A DNA stretch of 21,480 nucleotides from DATAYF01 sp036272735 (GCA_036272735.1 DATAYF010000638.1:1-21480); one strand, 5' to 3'; shown: positions 7,491-16,492, numbered from the stretch's first letter. A program made the numbers and translations. The notes: generated from the sequence alone by a model not told the origin.

Positions 7491-7555
7491 CTTCAAAACA
7501 AGTTGAGCGCAGAAAATGGAAATACTCCCATTTCTGCGCTCAACTTGTTTTGAAG
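7491..7555. terminator. Bidirectional terminator with a perfect 25-bp stem
   Basis: Bases 7491-7515 are the exact reverse complement of 7531-7555. After one bulged A, three further pairs leave an 8-base loop. The outer arms read CTTCAAAACAAG and CTTGTTTTGAAG, giving T-rich 3' sides on both strands. It sits 10 bases after the treT stop and 5 bases from the stop of the convergent hydrolase gene, so it can serve both. Confidence 0.8.
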
Positions 7556-7560
7556 TATTG

Positions 7561-8322
7561 CTACTTATGGGCCGCGATAAAGCCCTGAATGCGCTGCCAG
7601 GCATCCGCCGATTCTTCGGCATACGTCTCCTGTCTGCGATCAAAGAAACTGTGCGGGGCACCTTCGTACACGACGACGGTGTTTTCCACACCCTGCTGGT
7701 TCAACGTCTGCTCCAACTCTTTCACCTGGTCGACCGGAATGCCCTGATCGGCTCCCCCGAATAGTCCAAGCACGGGATAGGAAACTTTGTTGGCCTGTTG
7801 TAATACCGTGTCGCCACCGCCAAAGGCCCGGCTCAGGCCAGCGTAGAAGGCGATGACGCCGGACAGGCCCAGATCCTTGTGCATGGCAGTGTAAAGCGAC
7901 ATGCTGCCACCCATGCAGAAGCCCACGATAAAGGTGGCCGTGTGCTCGCCGCCATGGGTGCGCAGGTAATTTAAAGATGCCTGCACGTCCTGTGCGAAAC
8001 TGTCCAGTTGCATCTGCTGCACATGCGGCATAAACTCGAACGAGTCGTCGCGTGCCGTCAGACCAGCCGTGCGGCCAAAGTAGTCGAGAGCGAGCGCGGT
8101 AACGCCCATTTCGGCGAAGCGTAAGGCCAGTTCTTTATAGAATTGATGCAGTCCTCGTACATCTGGAAAAATGATGACCTGGGCGCTACTGGCTTGCTCA
8201 GGCCGGGCGAAATACGCGGCGAAACGGTTGCCATCCGCCGCTGAGAGCACGAGATCCTCTCCATGGGCCTTGCCGTTTGCACCATTGGGAATAGGGGGGC
8301 GTGCATTATCATCGTAGCACAT
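7561..8322 (-). CDS. Dienelactone hydrolase family protein
   Basis: This 253-residue cytosolic alpha/beta-hydrolase has the Cys-type triad of the dienelactone hydrolase family: Cys136 in GFCMGG, Asp192 in GGADQGIP and His224 in APHSFFD. The opening MCYDDNARPP is common in family members. Classical DLH opens the lactone ring of 4-carboxymethylenebut-2-enolide in chloroaromatic degradation, but most genomic homologues have unknown ester or lactone substrates. No aromatic-degradation genes are nearby, so the substrate is not inferred. AAGGAG lies about 12 bases before the ATG at 8322. It is convergent with treT and separated from the arabinan operon by a 257-base spacer with its own hairpin, so it is probably transcribed independently. 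Confidence 0.85.
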   Translation of the reverse strand: MCYDDNARPPIPNGANGKAHGEDLVLSAADGNRFAAYFARPEQASSAQVIIFPDVRGLHQFYKELALRFAEMGVTALALDYFGRTAGLTARDDSFEFMPHVQQMQLDSFAQDVQASLNYLRTHGGEHTATFIVGFCMGGSMSLYTAMHKDLGLSGVIAFYAGLSRAFGGGDTVLQQANKVSYPVLGLFGGADQGIPVDQVKELEQTLNQQGVENTVVVYEGAPHSFFDRRQETYAEESADAWQRIQGFIAAHK

Positions 8323-8407
8323 GTTTGTAGTCTACTCCTTACTGTACTGTGTTCATTAAAAATGTTGTAACCGTTTGCGCAACCTGTTAATGGTATGCGT
8401 GCAAAGA

Positions 8408-8426
8408 GTGGCAGATTTTCTGCCAC
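8408..8426 (-). terminator. Hairpin downstream of the arabinan operon
   Basis: GTGGCAGA and TCTGCCAC form a perfect 8-bp stem with a 3-base loop, followed on the minus strand by TCTTTG. It lies about 155 bases beyond the stop of the last operon gene. The rest of 8323-8579 shows no gene. Confidence 0.4.
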
Positions 8427-8579
8427 AAAGGGTATACGAACGTCGGCGCGTTGTTGTTCCACGGTTGAGATTGAGTGGCTGCTTGCAGGGCGGGCAACGA
8501 CGCCATACATGGAGATGGTGTCAACGGCATCCCATCTGGAGAGACGTATCTACACCTCTGTCTCCCCGATACTCGTTCC

Positions 8580-10328
8580 CTAATGCAGTGCGCTGACCGT
8601 AATATTCTGCCAACTAGCTGTTCCGGCAAAGTCTCGTAAAGCCACCATCCCAGTAGGGAACGAGTTGTACGGATCCTTAAAGCTAAGGCTTGCGGCCGGT
8701 TTGCTTCCCTTAGGGGCCAATGTGGCCTGCAATTGATTGCCGGTGACCCGCACGGTGATGCGGTACCACGCGTTGGAATGGATGCCTCCAGGCACTGTTG
8801 CACTGGCTAGCGGCTCATAGGCGTAGTCCTCGCGGGCAATGGTGAAAGTTCCTACATGCGTGTCATAGAAGACCAGGTAGCCACGGTAGGAGTCGGCTCC
8901 GCTTGCTGGTTGAGAAACCCGTACGGCAACTCCGGGTACGCTACCCGCTGATGTTCCATTGACGAGGGCGTCCATCTGGTAGTTTCTCCAGGCCGTAGAA
9001 CCAGTAACGGCTTTGTTTCCACCGTTGCCGCCTGAGGTTTCCTGGAGTGTGTTCCCGTTCACCGACCAGCTTCCTCCATACATAATCCACCCGGCCTGTC
9101 CTGTAGTACTAAACGTGCTGTGGTAAGGTAGAACTCCGATATCCGACACCGCCGTCGCCTCACCACACGCCGTCTGTCCGGGAACGCTGGTAGGAGCCGT
9201 ATAGCGCACCATGCCACCGGGGCCAACAGGCAGGAGATCGGGGCTATAGTTGGCGTTGCAAGATGAAGAGGTGGTTGAGACCTGCCAGGGCGCTGGCGAC
9301 CACGACCAGGAGCCGGTGCCACCGTGTGTGTTAACAAAGACACTCTGGTAGTCCCCCGCTGCCGGTTGATTGTCGACCACGTCGTAGACCCGCTGTGCGG
9401 CCAGGATGAGCTCTCCCTGAGGGCTGCCATTCGGCACCCAGGTAATAAATGGACTATGACCGAGATAATAGCCGTCGTTCGTCTCCACCCGAGAACCCAG
9501 ATCAGTCGGATTTCCCCAATTCTTTCCGTCGCGGGAGAACTTAAGGTGCACTGCACAATTCGCCCGTCCGCACACTTCATAGGACATAACATAGGAGGCG
9601 TAATTACCAATCCTTGCTACTGTAGTCATGCCAGGGCGATCGGCAGCGACAGCACTGGCTACTATGTGGGTAACCGATCCCCAGGTTTTTCCCCCGTCGT
9701 TGGAAACCATTTGAGAAAGCATCTGGCTATGAGCGGGAGAGTCCCGCTCGTCGGAGAACTCCATCACGAGTTGACCTTCCGAGTCGAGGGACAAGAACGG
9801 CTCCCAGATGCCTTTGCCACCTGGCCCCCCCTTCTGGAGGACGCCTGCCGCCTTCCAGGTTTTACCGTAGTCGAACGATCGCCACATCTGAAACTCGGTA
9901 TAGGATCCATCGGCGGGAACTGTATTGCCCGCGAGCATGATAGTTCCTGCTGGGTATGAACCTAGTTCCTTTGGAAACTCAAAAAGAAAGGGTTGCCACA
10001 TATGTGATGCGGGGTGGCCCGTTCCGGTCAGTTGATCTGGAACGGTGGTGAGCGTATGCCAGCTACCACCGTTATTGTCGCTGGCTCGAATAATGTATGC
10101 GGCGGGTGAGCCATCATTGGTCCAGTGCTCAAAGGTGGCCAGCAATCGGCCGTTGTTCGAGCCAGCGTGGTGCAGCTCGATGGTCCGAGCATAAGCGTTG
10201 GATTCGTTCGCCGAGGTAGGGGTATAGAGCAATTGCCCGTTGCTGTTGGCGTAGCTGACACTATCGGAAGTAAGGACCAGGCCACAAATTATAGCGATGA
10301 TACTGACGGCAATTTTAAGATATTTCAC
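8580..10328 (-). CDS. Secreted sialidase-fold glycosidase, probably GH93 exo-arabinanase, with C-terminal jelly-roll domain
   Basis: The GTG at 10328 is chosen because GGAGG lies 7 bases upstream and a signal peptide follows (hydrophobic 5-20, likely cleavage after SYA27). The catalytic part (about 30-400) is a six-bladed propeller with Asp boxes SDNNGGSW (83-90), SFDYGKTW (151-158), SNDGGKTW (209-216) and a degenerate SRDGKNW. The segments GIWEPF (173-178), FSDERD (191-196), DRPGMTTVA (230-238) and YVMSYE (246-251) resemble GH93 exo-1,5-alpha-L-arabinanases. Glu176 and Glu251 are candidate catalytic residues by inference. Residues about 410-582 form a concanavalin-like domain that may bind glycan. 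Partnership with a GH43 and a sugar importer supports arabinan rather than sialic acid as substrate. A true sialidase is less likely, because no sialic-acid genes are present. Confidence 0.7.
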   Translation of the reverse strand: MKYLKIAVSIIAIICGLVLTSDSVSYANSNGQLLYTPTSANESNAYARTIELHHAGSNNGRLLATFEHWTNDGSPAAYIIRASDNNGGSWHTLTTVPDQLTGTGHPASHMWQPFLFEFPKELGSYPAGTIMLAGNTVPADGSYTEFQMWRSFDYGKTWKAAGVLQKGGPGGKGIWEPFLSLDSEGQLVMEFSDERDSPAHSQMLSQMVSNDGGKTWGSVTHIVASAVAADRPGMTTVARIGNYASYVMSYEVCGRANCAVHLKFSRDGKNWGNPTDLGSRVETNDGYYLGHSPFITWVPNGSPQGELILAAQRVYDVVDNQPAAGDYQSVFVNTHGGTGSWSWSPAPWQVSTTSSSCNANYSPDLLPVGPGGMVRYTAPTSVPGQTACGEATAVSDIGVLPYHSTFSTTGQAGWIMYGGSWSVNGNTLQETSGGNGGNKAVTGSTAWRNYQMDALVNGTSAGSVPGVAVRVSQPASGADSYRGYLVFYDTHVGTFTIAREDYAYEPLASATVPGGIHSNAWYRITVRVTGNQLQATLAPKGSKPAASLSFKDPYNSFPTGMVALRDFAGTASWQNITVSALH

Positions 10329-10404
10329 TATTTTTCCTCCTTGCTTGGTGAACGGCGTATGCGTGTTTGGTGCATAAACTATTGCGCCTCTGGTGTTCGC
10401 GTGG

Positions 10405-10453
10405 TTTAGGTATGGTAGGTAATAACCAGAGGTTATCACCTACCATACCTAAA
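10405..10453. repeat. 23-bp hairpin between the two glycosidase genes
   Basis: Bases 10405-10427 and 10431-10453 are reverse complements except for one position, around a 3-base loop. No U-tract follows on the minus strand. It lies 37 bases after the GH43 stop and 77 bases before the next start. It is better explained as an mRNA-stabilising or partial-termination hairpin than as a complete terminator. Confidence 0.6.
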
Positions 10454-10489
10454 CGAGGGGATGAAGAAAAAATGTGTACGCCTGGTGAG

Positions 10490-13153
10490 CTAGGGCTGGC
10501 TATAGAGTCGGACATAATCAAAGTAGGCAGGGACATCGTTGAAGGACCCACCAGAGAAGGCAAACAGACCAATTTTGACAGGGAAGTTCGCAGCCGCAGC
10601 GCTAAGATTCCATGCCTGGCCTTTTACCCAATGTTGGCCGTCCAGGCTACTATAGGGTGTGTACACATTGCCATGGCGATAAATGCGCAACCAGTCGGTC
10701 ACAGTCGGATTAGAGGCGGTGCTTCCGTTCAAGGTTGGTTTGGGATTGCTGATATTATCCCATGCCTCGCCTTCGTTTGGACACTGATTACGCGTATAGG
10801 TTTTTATGGCGATGTTGCTGGTTGACGATGGTTGCACATCACAGGTTGCGTCACCAGAAGGAAGTGGTAACAGATTTTCGTAGCCTGAAAGTATCTTGCT
10901 CAATGAGTTGCCGTGGAAGGGACCGACCTTGATGTAGTGGTCATCGTCGCTGTACACGAGTAGGCCCGCTTGTTGGTAATTGTTGTTTGGATCGAAGGTG
11001 ATCTTCGTCTCCATAACGTAGTCGCCGGTTGGTGGTTTCTCCAGCAGCAGATTAGTCGCGTTGTTGCTGTTGCGGTAGAGATCACCATTGACGATAAGCT
11101 TGAGTTGCCCATTGACGATAGCGTGCTTTGTGGCATCTTCACGTATCCATGACCACTGGGGGCCAAGCGACCCATTGAACTCGTCGGAGTAAGCCGACAG
11201 CAATTTGCCCAGCGGCGGTGTGCGCTGTGGAGGAGCTACGTGAGTGCTGAGCGTGGCAGTTGTGATGTTATCGAAGTCGGCATGAGCATTTTCGGTAATA
11301 AATCCCACACTACTATTACCATGATCGTACACGGCAGAAAGAGAGCGTTCCTGTTCTGCTAATGGGTCGCGGTTGCGGTCCGTTAGCGTAATGCGGAAGA
11401 TGGGTTTACCCGGATGGCTCACGTCTTCGTCTATGCTCAGGTGATACCATTCTGTGGGATCGAAAGTAGCCGGAAGGGGAGTGGTTTGCTCACCGCCGAC
11501 GACCTGTCCATTCTGGTATGGTACGGTGATGAGATCCTTTTTCGCCGGATCAATAAAGGCGGCGATGTAGGTTCCACGCGTATTACGTGTTTGGCGATAA
11601 GATGCCAGGCAGCCATAGTGCCCGTTGGCTCCAGCTTGTTCAAGCCGCAGGTCACACTCAGCACGATAACCAGCGGGTGTTGTGGCTTTACTGACGAGCA
11701 GGCTTTGCCCTTGTGTCGAGGTTTGCTCGGCATACCCCCCGGTGGTACAGGTTCCGGGATTAACGCCCCAGGTTCCAGTGATTGCACGCCAGTTGGTGCT
11801 GAGGTCATTGCCGTTGCCTGCTGCCGCACAACCTGTTTGTGCATTGAAGTTGTCACCGAAAATGGGCGTGGTGACAGGGGCAGCATGTGTGAGCGAAGGC
11901 CCCGCCCCATCGTTAACGACGGGCCAACCATCTGCTGTCCAGTCGATACGATCCATTAACAACTGGCGATAGACGATGTGGACGCCTGCTGGCAATCCAT
12001 TGACCCAACCATTGTTAGCATCGATACCGTGGTAGATAATCCAGTCCTGACCTGAGAGATCGGTGATAATGGCGTTGTGTCCGATGCCATGCCACTGATT
12101 GCCGTTTTGCTTGAGGGTTGGGTAGCCACCGCCCTCGGCACCAAAGTTATCGCCGGCAGGGTCATCTGATGGACGTTTCGTTGGTGCGGGTTGTGCTGCG
12201 GGCCGCTCCATAGGGAACCCATGCTGGTCGATGAATGGTCCGAGAGGTGATTTTGCACGATTGACTACCACGCTATAGCCGCTATTTGGGCCACTACAAC
12301 AGTCCGCCGAAGAGGAGAAGTTGTAGTAATACGCCTGACCATTTACATCGTGACGGATGACGTAGGTACCTTCATAGCGGTCCCAGTGACCGACTTGAAT
12401 GGCGGGACCCGTCACATGCAGACCATCAGGGGTCATCTTCTGAACCAACGTGCCGCCAAAATAACTGCCATAGTACATATATTTTTGATTGTCGTGATCG
12501 GTGAATTCGGCGGGATCGATAGTCGCGTAGTAGCAGTTCGGGTCGGTATTAAAAGCGCAGGGGCGTGGTGGAACAATCGGGCCATGTGCATAGCTTCCAC
12601 CGGCGGAATCGCCTACATCGGTCCACGGTCCCGCAGGACTATCGGCAGTGGCGACACCAATAGCGCTCCCACTCGTCGTGCCGTACTTCGGCAGTGGATT
12701 GGTATTTGACGCAGTGTAGTACATGTAATACTTGTGATTGTAATATTGTAGGTCAGGAGCCCAGAGGCCTGCTGTGGATTGAACCCAGGCAGGCCTGGCT
12801 GGAAACGAGTCACCTACAAATGTCCAATGAACAAGGTCGGTTGAACGATAAATGGGGAGGATGTGGAATGAGCCATCTTGCCATGAGTCAGATGTGGCGA
12901 TGGTGTAGTAATAGCCATCGAGCGCCTTGATAATGGCTGGATCAGGTGTGGTCTGCGCAATGATTGGGTTGGAATACGTAGCAGCAGCGGTGGGTACTGC
13001 TTTGTGGGATGGGAATGAACCATTTTGAGCATGCGTTATCGCCCTGGCGCTAGCTGGTGCTGAAAATAGCACCAGCATTGCCAGCAGGGTCATCATGACG
13101 TATGCAACGTGTTTGAATGGCAACGGTCTTACTGCGAGAAATAGCTTTGGCAT
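10490..13153 (-). CDS. Secreted multidomain GH43 arabinanase/arabinofuranosidase
   Basis: The protein has 887 residues, with a signal peptide (hydrophobic 16-31, cleavage near ASARA38). It starts at an ATG preceded by AAAGGA about 8 bases away. The GH43 five-bladed propeller spans about 58-440. The catalytic triad expected for the family is visible: base Asp71 in TPDPAI, pKa-modulating Asp213 in TIDPAEF and acid Glu261 in RYEGTY. A second domain (about 455-670, opening IFGDNFN) and a third (about 690-887, opening YSDEFNGSLGPQW) look like concanavalin-like jelly rolls. The last resembles the C-terminal domain of GH43 beta-xylosidases. Activity is most likely on arabinan or arabinoxylan side chains outside the cell. 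Xylan remains possible because GH43 is polyspecific. It is the fourth gene of the operon, 47 bases after the second permease. Confidence 0.8.
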   Translation of the reverse strand: MPKLFLAVRPLPFKHVAYVMMTLLAMLVLFSAPASARAITHAQNGSFPSHKAVPTAAATYSNPIIAQTTPDPAIIKALDGYYYTIATSDSWQDGSFHILPIYRSTDLVHWTFVGDSFPARPAWVQSTAGLWAPDLQYYNHKYYMYYTASNTNPLPKYGTTSGSAIGVATADSPAGPWTDVGDSAGGSYAHGPIVPPRPCAFNTDPNCYYATIDPAEFTDHDNQKYMYYGSYFGGTLVQKMTPDGLHVTGPAIQVGHWDRYEGTYVIRHDVNGQAYYYNFSSSADCCSGPNSGYSVVVNRAKSPLGPFIDQHGFPMERPAAQPAPTKRPSDDPAGDNFGAEGGGYPTLKQNGNQWHGIGHNAIITDLSGQDWIIYHGIDANNGWVNGLPAGVHIVYRQLLMDRIDWTADGWPVVNDGAGPSLTHAAPVTTPIFGDNFNAQTGCAAAGNGNDLSTNWRAITGTWGVNPGTCTTGGYAEQTSTQGQSLLVSKATTPAGYRAECDLRLEQAGANGHYGCLASYRQTRNTRGTYIAAFIDPAKKDLITVPYQNGQVVGGEQTTPLPATFDPTEWYHLSIDEDVSHPGKPIFRITLTDRNRDPLAEQERSLSAVYDHGNSSVGFITENAHADFDNITTATLSTHVAPPQRTPPLGKLLSAYSDEFNGSLGPQWSWIREDATKHAIVNGQLKLIVNGDLYRNSNNATNLLLEKPPTGDYVMETKITFDPNNNYQQAGLLVYSDDDHYIKVGPFHGNSLSKILSGYENLLPLPSGDATCDVQPSSTSNIAIKTYTRNQCPNEGEAWDNISNPKPTLNGSTASNPTVTDWLRIYRHGNVYTPYSSLDGQHWVKGQAWNLSAAAANFPVKIGLFAFSGGSFNDVPAYFDYVRLYSQP

Positions 13154-13200
13154 AAGAAATTCCTTTCCTTTTATCCTTGGCCGAGAAGCAAAAAGACCAA

Positions 13201-14082
13201 TCAGTCTTTCAAACCAGAACCAGCGAAACCTTGTACGATCTGGCGTTGGAAGAAGAGAAATGCGATCAGGGTTGGCAGGCCACCCAGGACAGCGGAGGCC
13301 ATGATCTGCGCGTAATGGACACCGTAGGAGGTCTGGACGGTAGCCAGGCCGACCGGCAGCGTCATATTCCAGGTGCTGGTAACTGCGATAAAGGGCCAGA
13401 CGAAGTTGTTCCAGGCGGCGACAAAGATGAAAACGGCCACCGCGGCAATCGCAGGTCTAGAGAGCGGAAGCCAGATTTGCCAGTAGATGCGCCACGGGCT
13501 GGCACCGTCCATCAGCGCCGCCTCTTCTAATTCATGGGGCAAGCCGTCAAAGAACTGTTTGAAGATAAAGACGGCAATCGGCGAAGCAATTTGTGGCAGG
13601 ATGATAGCCCAGTAGCTGTCGATCATGCCGAAGGATTGCATTTCGGCGAATAGTGGGATGATGAGAATCGGTGCCGGAACCATGATGCCAGCCAGCATGA
13701 TCCAGAATATGATACCGCGACCGCGAAACTCGATGCGCGAGAAGGCGAAGGCGGCCATACTGGCTAAAAGTACGACGAGTACGGTAATCAGAACTGTTGT
13801 CACGATACTGTTAAAGTACCAACGTGGCAGGTCACCGGCTTGAATAACCTCGGAGAACGCTTTGAAGGTAAAGTGCGTGGGTATCCAGGAAACTGGAACA
13901 GTCGTGGTCTGGCTCTCGGGCTTAAATGCTGTATCGATGGCCCAAAGCATGGGAATAATCCACAATATTCCTACAATTGTGAGGATGACATAGATAATGC
14001 CTTTGCCCGCTTTGCCACGTACGGGTGTCGTGGTGCGTGCAGGTGGTGGGGTATTTTCGTAGGGAATACTTTGTGTAGCCAT
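13201..14082 (-). CDS. Sugar ABC transporter permease, MalG/AraQ type (CUT1)
   Basis: The protein has 293 residues and six predicted membrane spans, the first at about 29-48. The cytoplasmic EAA loop reads EEAALMDGASPWRIYWQIWLP (about 188-208), the docking site for the ATPase. The cytoplasmic N-terminus is Pro/Thr-rich, and the C-terminus ends VQGFAGSGLKD, typical for the MalG side of CUT1 oligosaccharide importers. The start codon shares one base with the stop of the preceding permease gene (TAATG), with AGGAGG 8 bases upstream, so translation is coupled. It forms the membrane channel together with the MalF-type partner. It probably imports arabino-oligosaccharides released by the two secreted glycosidases. 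Confidence 0.9.
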   Translation of the reverse strand: MATQSIPYENTPPPARTTTPVRGKAGKGIIYVILTIVGILWIIPMLWAIDTAFKPESQTTTVPVSWIPTHFTFKAFSEVIQAGDLPRWYFNSIVTTVLITVLVVLLASMAAFAFSRIEFRGRGIIFWIMLAGIMVPAPILIIPLFAEMQSFGMIDSYWAIILPQIASPIAVFIFKQFFDGLPHELEEAALMDGASPWRIYWQIWLPLSRPAIAAVAVFIFVAAWNNFVWPFIAVTSTWNMTLPVGLATVQTSYGVHYAQIMASAVLGGLPTLIAFLFFQRQIVQGFAGSGLKD

Positions 14083-15041
14083 TAACCATTCCTCCTCTGG
14101 CGCAAGGCCACCCCAAACTGGACGAGTGAGACCAGTAAGATGACGATAAAAAAGAGATAGGACATAGCGGACGCGTAGCCCACACGGAAGTTGGTAAAAC
14201 CGGAGTCATAAATGTACTCGATGGCCGAGCGCGTCGAAAAGTTTGGGCCACCACTGGTGAGCAGGTACGACTGACCAAAAAGTTGCAGCGATGCAACGAC
14301 CTGCAAAATAAGGATCAAAACCGTCTGCCTGCTCAGGAGTGGAATAGTGATATGGCGCACTTGTGACCACCAACCGGCACCGTCGAGTGCTGAAGCTTCG
14401 TACATATCTTTGGAAATCTGTTGGAGGCCAGCCAGGTAGAGCAGGAAATTGAAACCGAAAGTCCACCAGACCGAGATAATAATGATCGAAATCATCGCTA
14501 CGGGAATCTGTGACAGCCAGTTGACGCTCGGCAGACCTACCGAGGTCAGTACGCTGTTGATCAGGCCAAAGCCGGGCTGGTAGAGCCAGTTCCAGATCAG
14601 GACCATTACCGTGATCGAGAGCGTGTAAGGGGCGAAGAAGGCAATACGATAGATCCATTGGAAGCGGCGAATGCTGTTCACCATAATGGCGATGATCAGC
14701 GACAGGATAATCAAGATCGGAGTACTGATTACGGTAAAGATGATCGTATTCCAGACTGCGCCCCAGAAGTTTGGATCGCGCAGCACTTCAACGTAGTTTG
14801 CCAGGCCGATAAATTGGTTGACACCACTACCGACGAGGCTTGCATTGAAAAAACTCAAGCGTAAACCGAGCAGGATCGGTACGAGCAAGAACAGGACATA
14901 GACAAGCAAGAGGGGCAGAATAAAGGCCCAACCGGTAAGCTCGCGGTGCCAACGAAAAGGTCGTCGAGTTTGCTCCTGGCTAGATACGCTTGCCGATGCG
15001 TCAACTCGTGCTGTTTGTTGCTGCAACGATGTATCAGACAT
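14082..15041 (-). CDS. Sugar ABC transporter permease, MalF/AraP type (CUT1)
   Basis: The product has 319 residues starting MSDTSLQQQ. The ATG at 15041 is chosen because GGAAGGA lies about 8 bases upstream; the longer frame from 15071 has no such site and runs through an operator. After a polar N-terminus of about 40 residues there are six membrane spans, the first around WAFILPLLLVYVLFLLVP. The EAA loop is YEASALDGAGWWSQVRHITIPLL, late in the protein. This is the usual MalF-side partner of the permease that follows it with a one-base overlap. A CAACGTTG operator lies in its leader, so it may have partly independent repression. Confidence 0.9.
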   Translation of the reverse strand: MSDTSLQQQTARVDASASVSSQEQTRRPFRWHRELTGWAFILPLLLVYVLFLLVPILLGLRLSFFNASLVGSGVNQFIGLANYVEVLRDPNFWGAVWNTIIFTVISTPILIILSLIIAIMVNSIRRFQWIYRIAFFAPYTLSITVMVLIWNWLYQPGFGLINSVLTSVGLPSVNWLSQIPVAMISIIIISVWWTFGFNFLLYLAGLQQISKDMYEASALDGAGWWSQVRHITIPLLSRQTVLILILQVVASLQLFGQSYLLTSGGPNFSTRSAIEYIYDSGFTNFRVGYASAMSYLFFIVILLVSLVQFGVALRQRRNG

Positions 15042-15066
15042 AGCAACATCCTTCCTTGGTAAAAGT

Positions 15067-15078
15067 AACAACGTTGTT
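15067..15078. promoter_or_regulatory. LacI-type operator between binding-protein and permease genes
   Basis: AACAACGTTGTT is a perfect 12-bp palindrome with a central CG, the geometry typical of LacI-family operators. Its 8-bp core CAACGTTG recurs only in the two sites upstream of the binding-protein gene. It lies 26 bases upstream of the permease start, in a 63-base intergenic gap. Confidence 0.6.
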
Positions 15079-15104
15079 TATTGTCCCCAGGTACATCCTT
15101 TAGC

Positions 15105-16439
15105 TTAGACTGCGCTGGGCAGTGGTACTGGCTGGTTAAGTAGCGCCTGAATGGAGTTGCGAAACTCTTGGAGTGCCGCTGAGGCTGATTTTTCTCCGCT
15201 CAAAGCTACCGAGAAGACGTTCTGGGCGACGATCTCGAACTGTGAACCGGCACCGCTAAACCAGGCGGCAGGATCGAGCACGGCCTCACCAGCATCGGAA
15301 GCATAGTTTGATTGTGGTTTCAGTGCTTTATATGCCGTGCTTTGCGTCACAGGGAGATACGCTGGTACGTGCCCACCTTTGGCCCAGGTCAGGCTGTTCT
15401 TCAAGAGCGAAGTCGCGAAAAGATAGGCCAGGGCTTTCTTCGCGGGATCGCTCGTTGAGCCACGTGGGAAGATCAGCGAATGGGAGTCTGCCCATGTTTG
15501 CATGCCGCCAAAAATGTTGGGAAATGGCACCATATTAAACGGTAGCACACCCTGGAATGTTGTGACTTCCCATTCGCCATCCCAGAAGAAGCCTGCTTTG
15601 CCGCTATTGAAAAGAGCAACGGAGCCAGCATAATCGATGTTAGGATTGGCAACTTTGCTATGGAGCGTGAGATCAGTCATAAAGTTGAGGGCTTGCTCTG
15701 CATGCGCTTCGTTAAGCACATAACTCTTGCCATCAGCAGACAATACGTCGCCACCAAGCTGGCTGTAGAGGGCGTTAAAAAGCCGCCAGACGGTCACATC
15801 TTGTACAGCAAGCGATAACCCATAGGCTCCAGTAACCTTTTGTGCGCGTTTGAATGCATCGATCATGTCGGCAGGGCCCTGCAAGGGCTTGAGATTACCG
15901 CTGGCATCGAGCAGACCAGCTTTCTTGCAAACGTCGGTGTTGTAGTACATGACGAAAGGATGCGTATCCAGTGGAAGTGCATAATTGTTCTCTTTGTACT
16001 GGGCACGCTTCCAGACAGCGGGCAAGAAGTCTTGTTCACCAACGCCATTGCTGGAGAGGGCAGAGAGGTCAATAGGGTCGAGCAGATTAGCAGCGGCATA
16101 GGTTGTCATACGCGAGAGGTGCATGATTGCGACGTTGGGTGGTGCTCCGCCAACCGTTGACATAGCGACTTTGGTGTAGTAAGGAGCGCCCCAGGAAAGA
16201 GTGACCGCGCGTAAATCCTTATCTGGATGTTGCTGCTGAAAAGCTTGCTCCATTTCGACCATGCGCGCACCATCACCACCACCAAATAAGTTCCAGAAAG
16301 TAACCGTGTTGGCGCTACCATCAAAGGGTGAACTCGCGCAAGCAGCAAGGGTGCTGGCCGCCAGTCCTCCGAGGCCAAGGGCCGTTGAACCCTTGAGGAA
16401 CTGACGACGATTGAGAAACATCGACAAGCGTTGATCCAT
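15105..16439 (-). CDS. Extracellular sugar-binding protein of CUT1 transporter, Tat-type lipoprotein
   Basis: The start is ATG 16439, with AGGAGG close upstream. The longer frame would run through the promoter and operators. The 444-residue precursor begins with NRRQFLKGSTALGLGG, a twin-arginine motif, and then a lipobox LAAC with Cys34 as lipidation site. This suggests folded export and anchoring to the outside of the membrane. The mature part shows the family-1 solute-binding pattern: FWNLFGGGDG near the start, GAPPNVAIMHLSRM, NNYALPLDTHPFVMYYNTDVCKKAGL, LFNSGKAGFFWDGEW and a C-terminal AALQEFRNSIQALL. It captures the oligosaccharide and delivers it to the permease pair. It is the first gene of the operon, directly under the LacI-type operators. 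The specificity for arabino-oligosaccharides is inferred from the neighbouring glycosidases. Confidence 0.88.
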   Translation of the reverse strand: MDQRLSMFLNRRQFLKGSTALGLGGLAASTLAACASSPFDGSANTVTFWNLFGGGDGARMVEMEQAFQQQHPDKDLRAVTLSWGAPYYTKVAMSTVGGAPPNVAIMHLSRMTTYAAANLLDPIDLSALSSNGVGEQDFLPAVWKRAQYKENNYALPLDTHPFVMYYNTDVCKKAGLLDASGNLKPLQGPADMIDAFKRAQKVTGAYGLSLAVQDVTVWRLFNALYSQLGGDVLSADGKSYVLNEAHAEQALNFMTDLTLHSKVANPNIDYAGSVALFNSGKAGFFWDGEWEVTTFQGVLPFNMVPFPNIFGGMQTWADSHSLIFPRGSTSDPAKKALAYLFATSLLKNSLTWAKGGHVPAYLPVTQSTAYKALKPQSNYASDAGEAVLDPAAWFSGAGSQFEIVAQNVFSVALSGEKSASAALQEFRNSIQALLNQPVPLPSAV

Positions 16440-16492
16440 CGTGTCCTCCTTTGGACCGAAAATAAAAGCTATCGTTCTCTTGCCTTTTTTGT

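Noticed and set aside
9324..9959. 211-codon plus-strand frame opposite the GH93-like gene
   Set aside because: It has no ribosome binding site and no family features. The minus strand carries signal peptide, Asp boxes and operon context.
11414..11959. 181-codon plus-strand frame opposite the GH43 gene
   Set aside because: Shadow of a well-supported GH43 coding region, without start signals.
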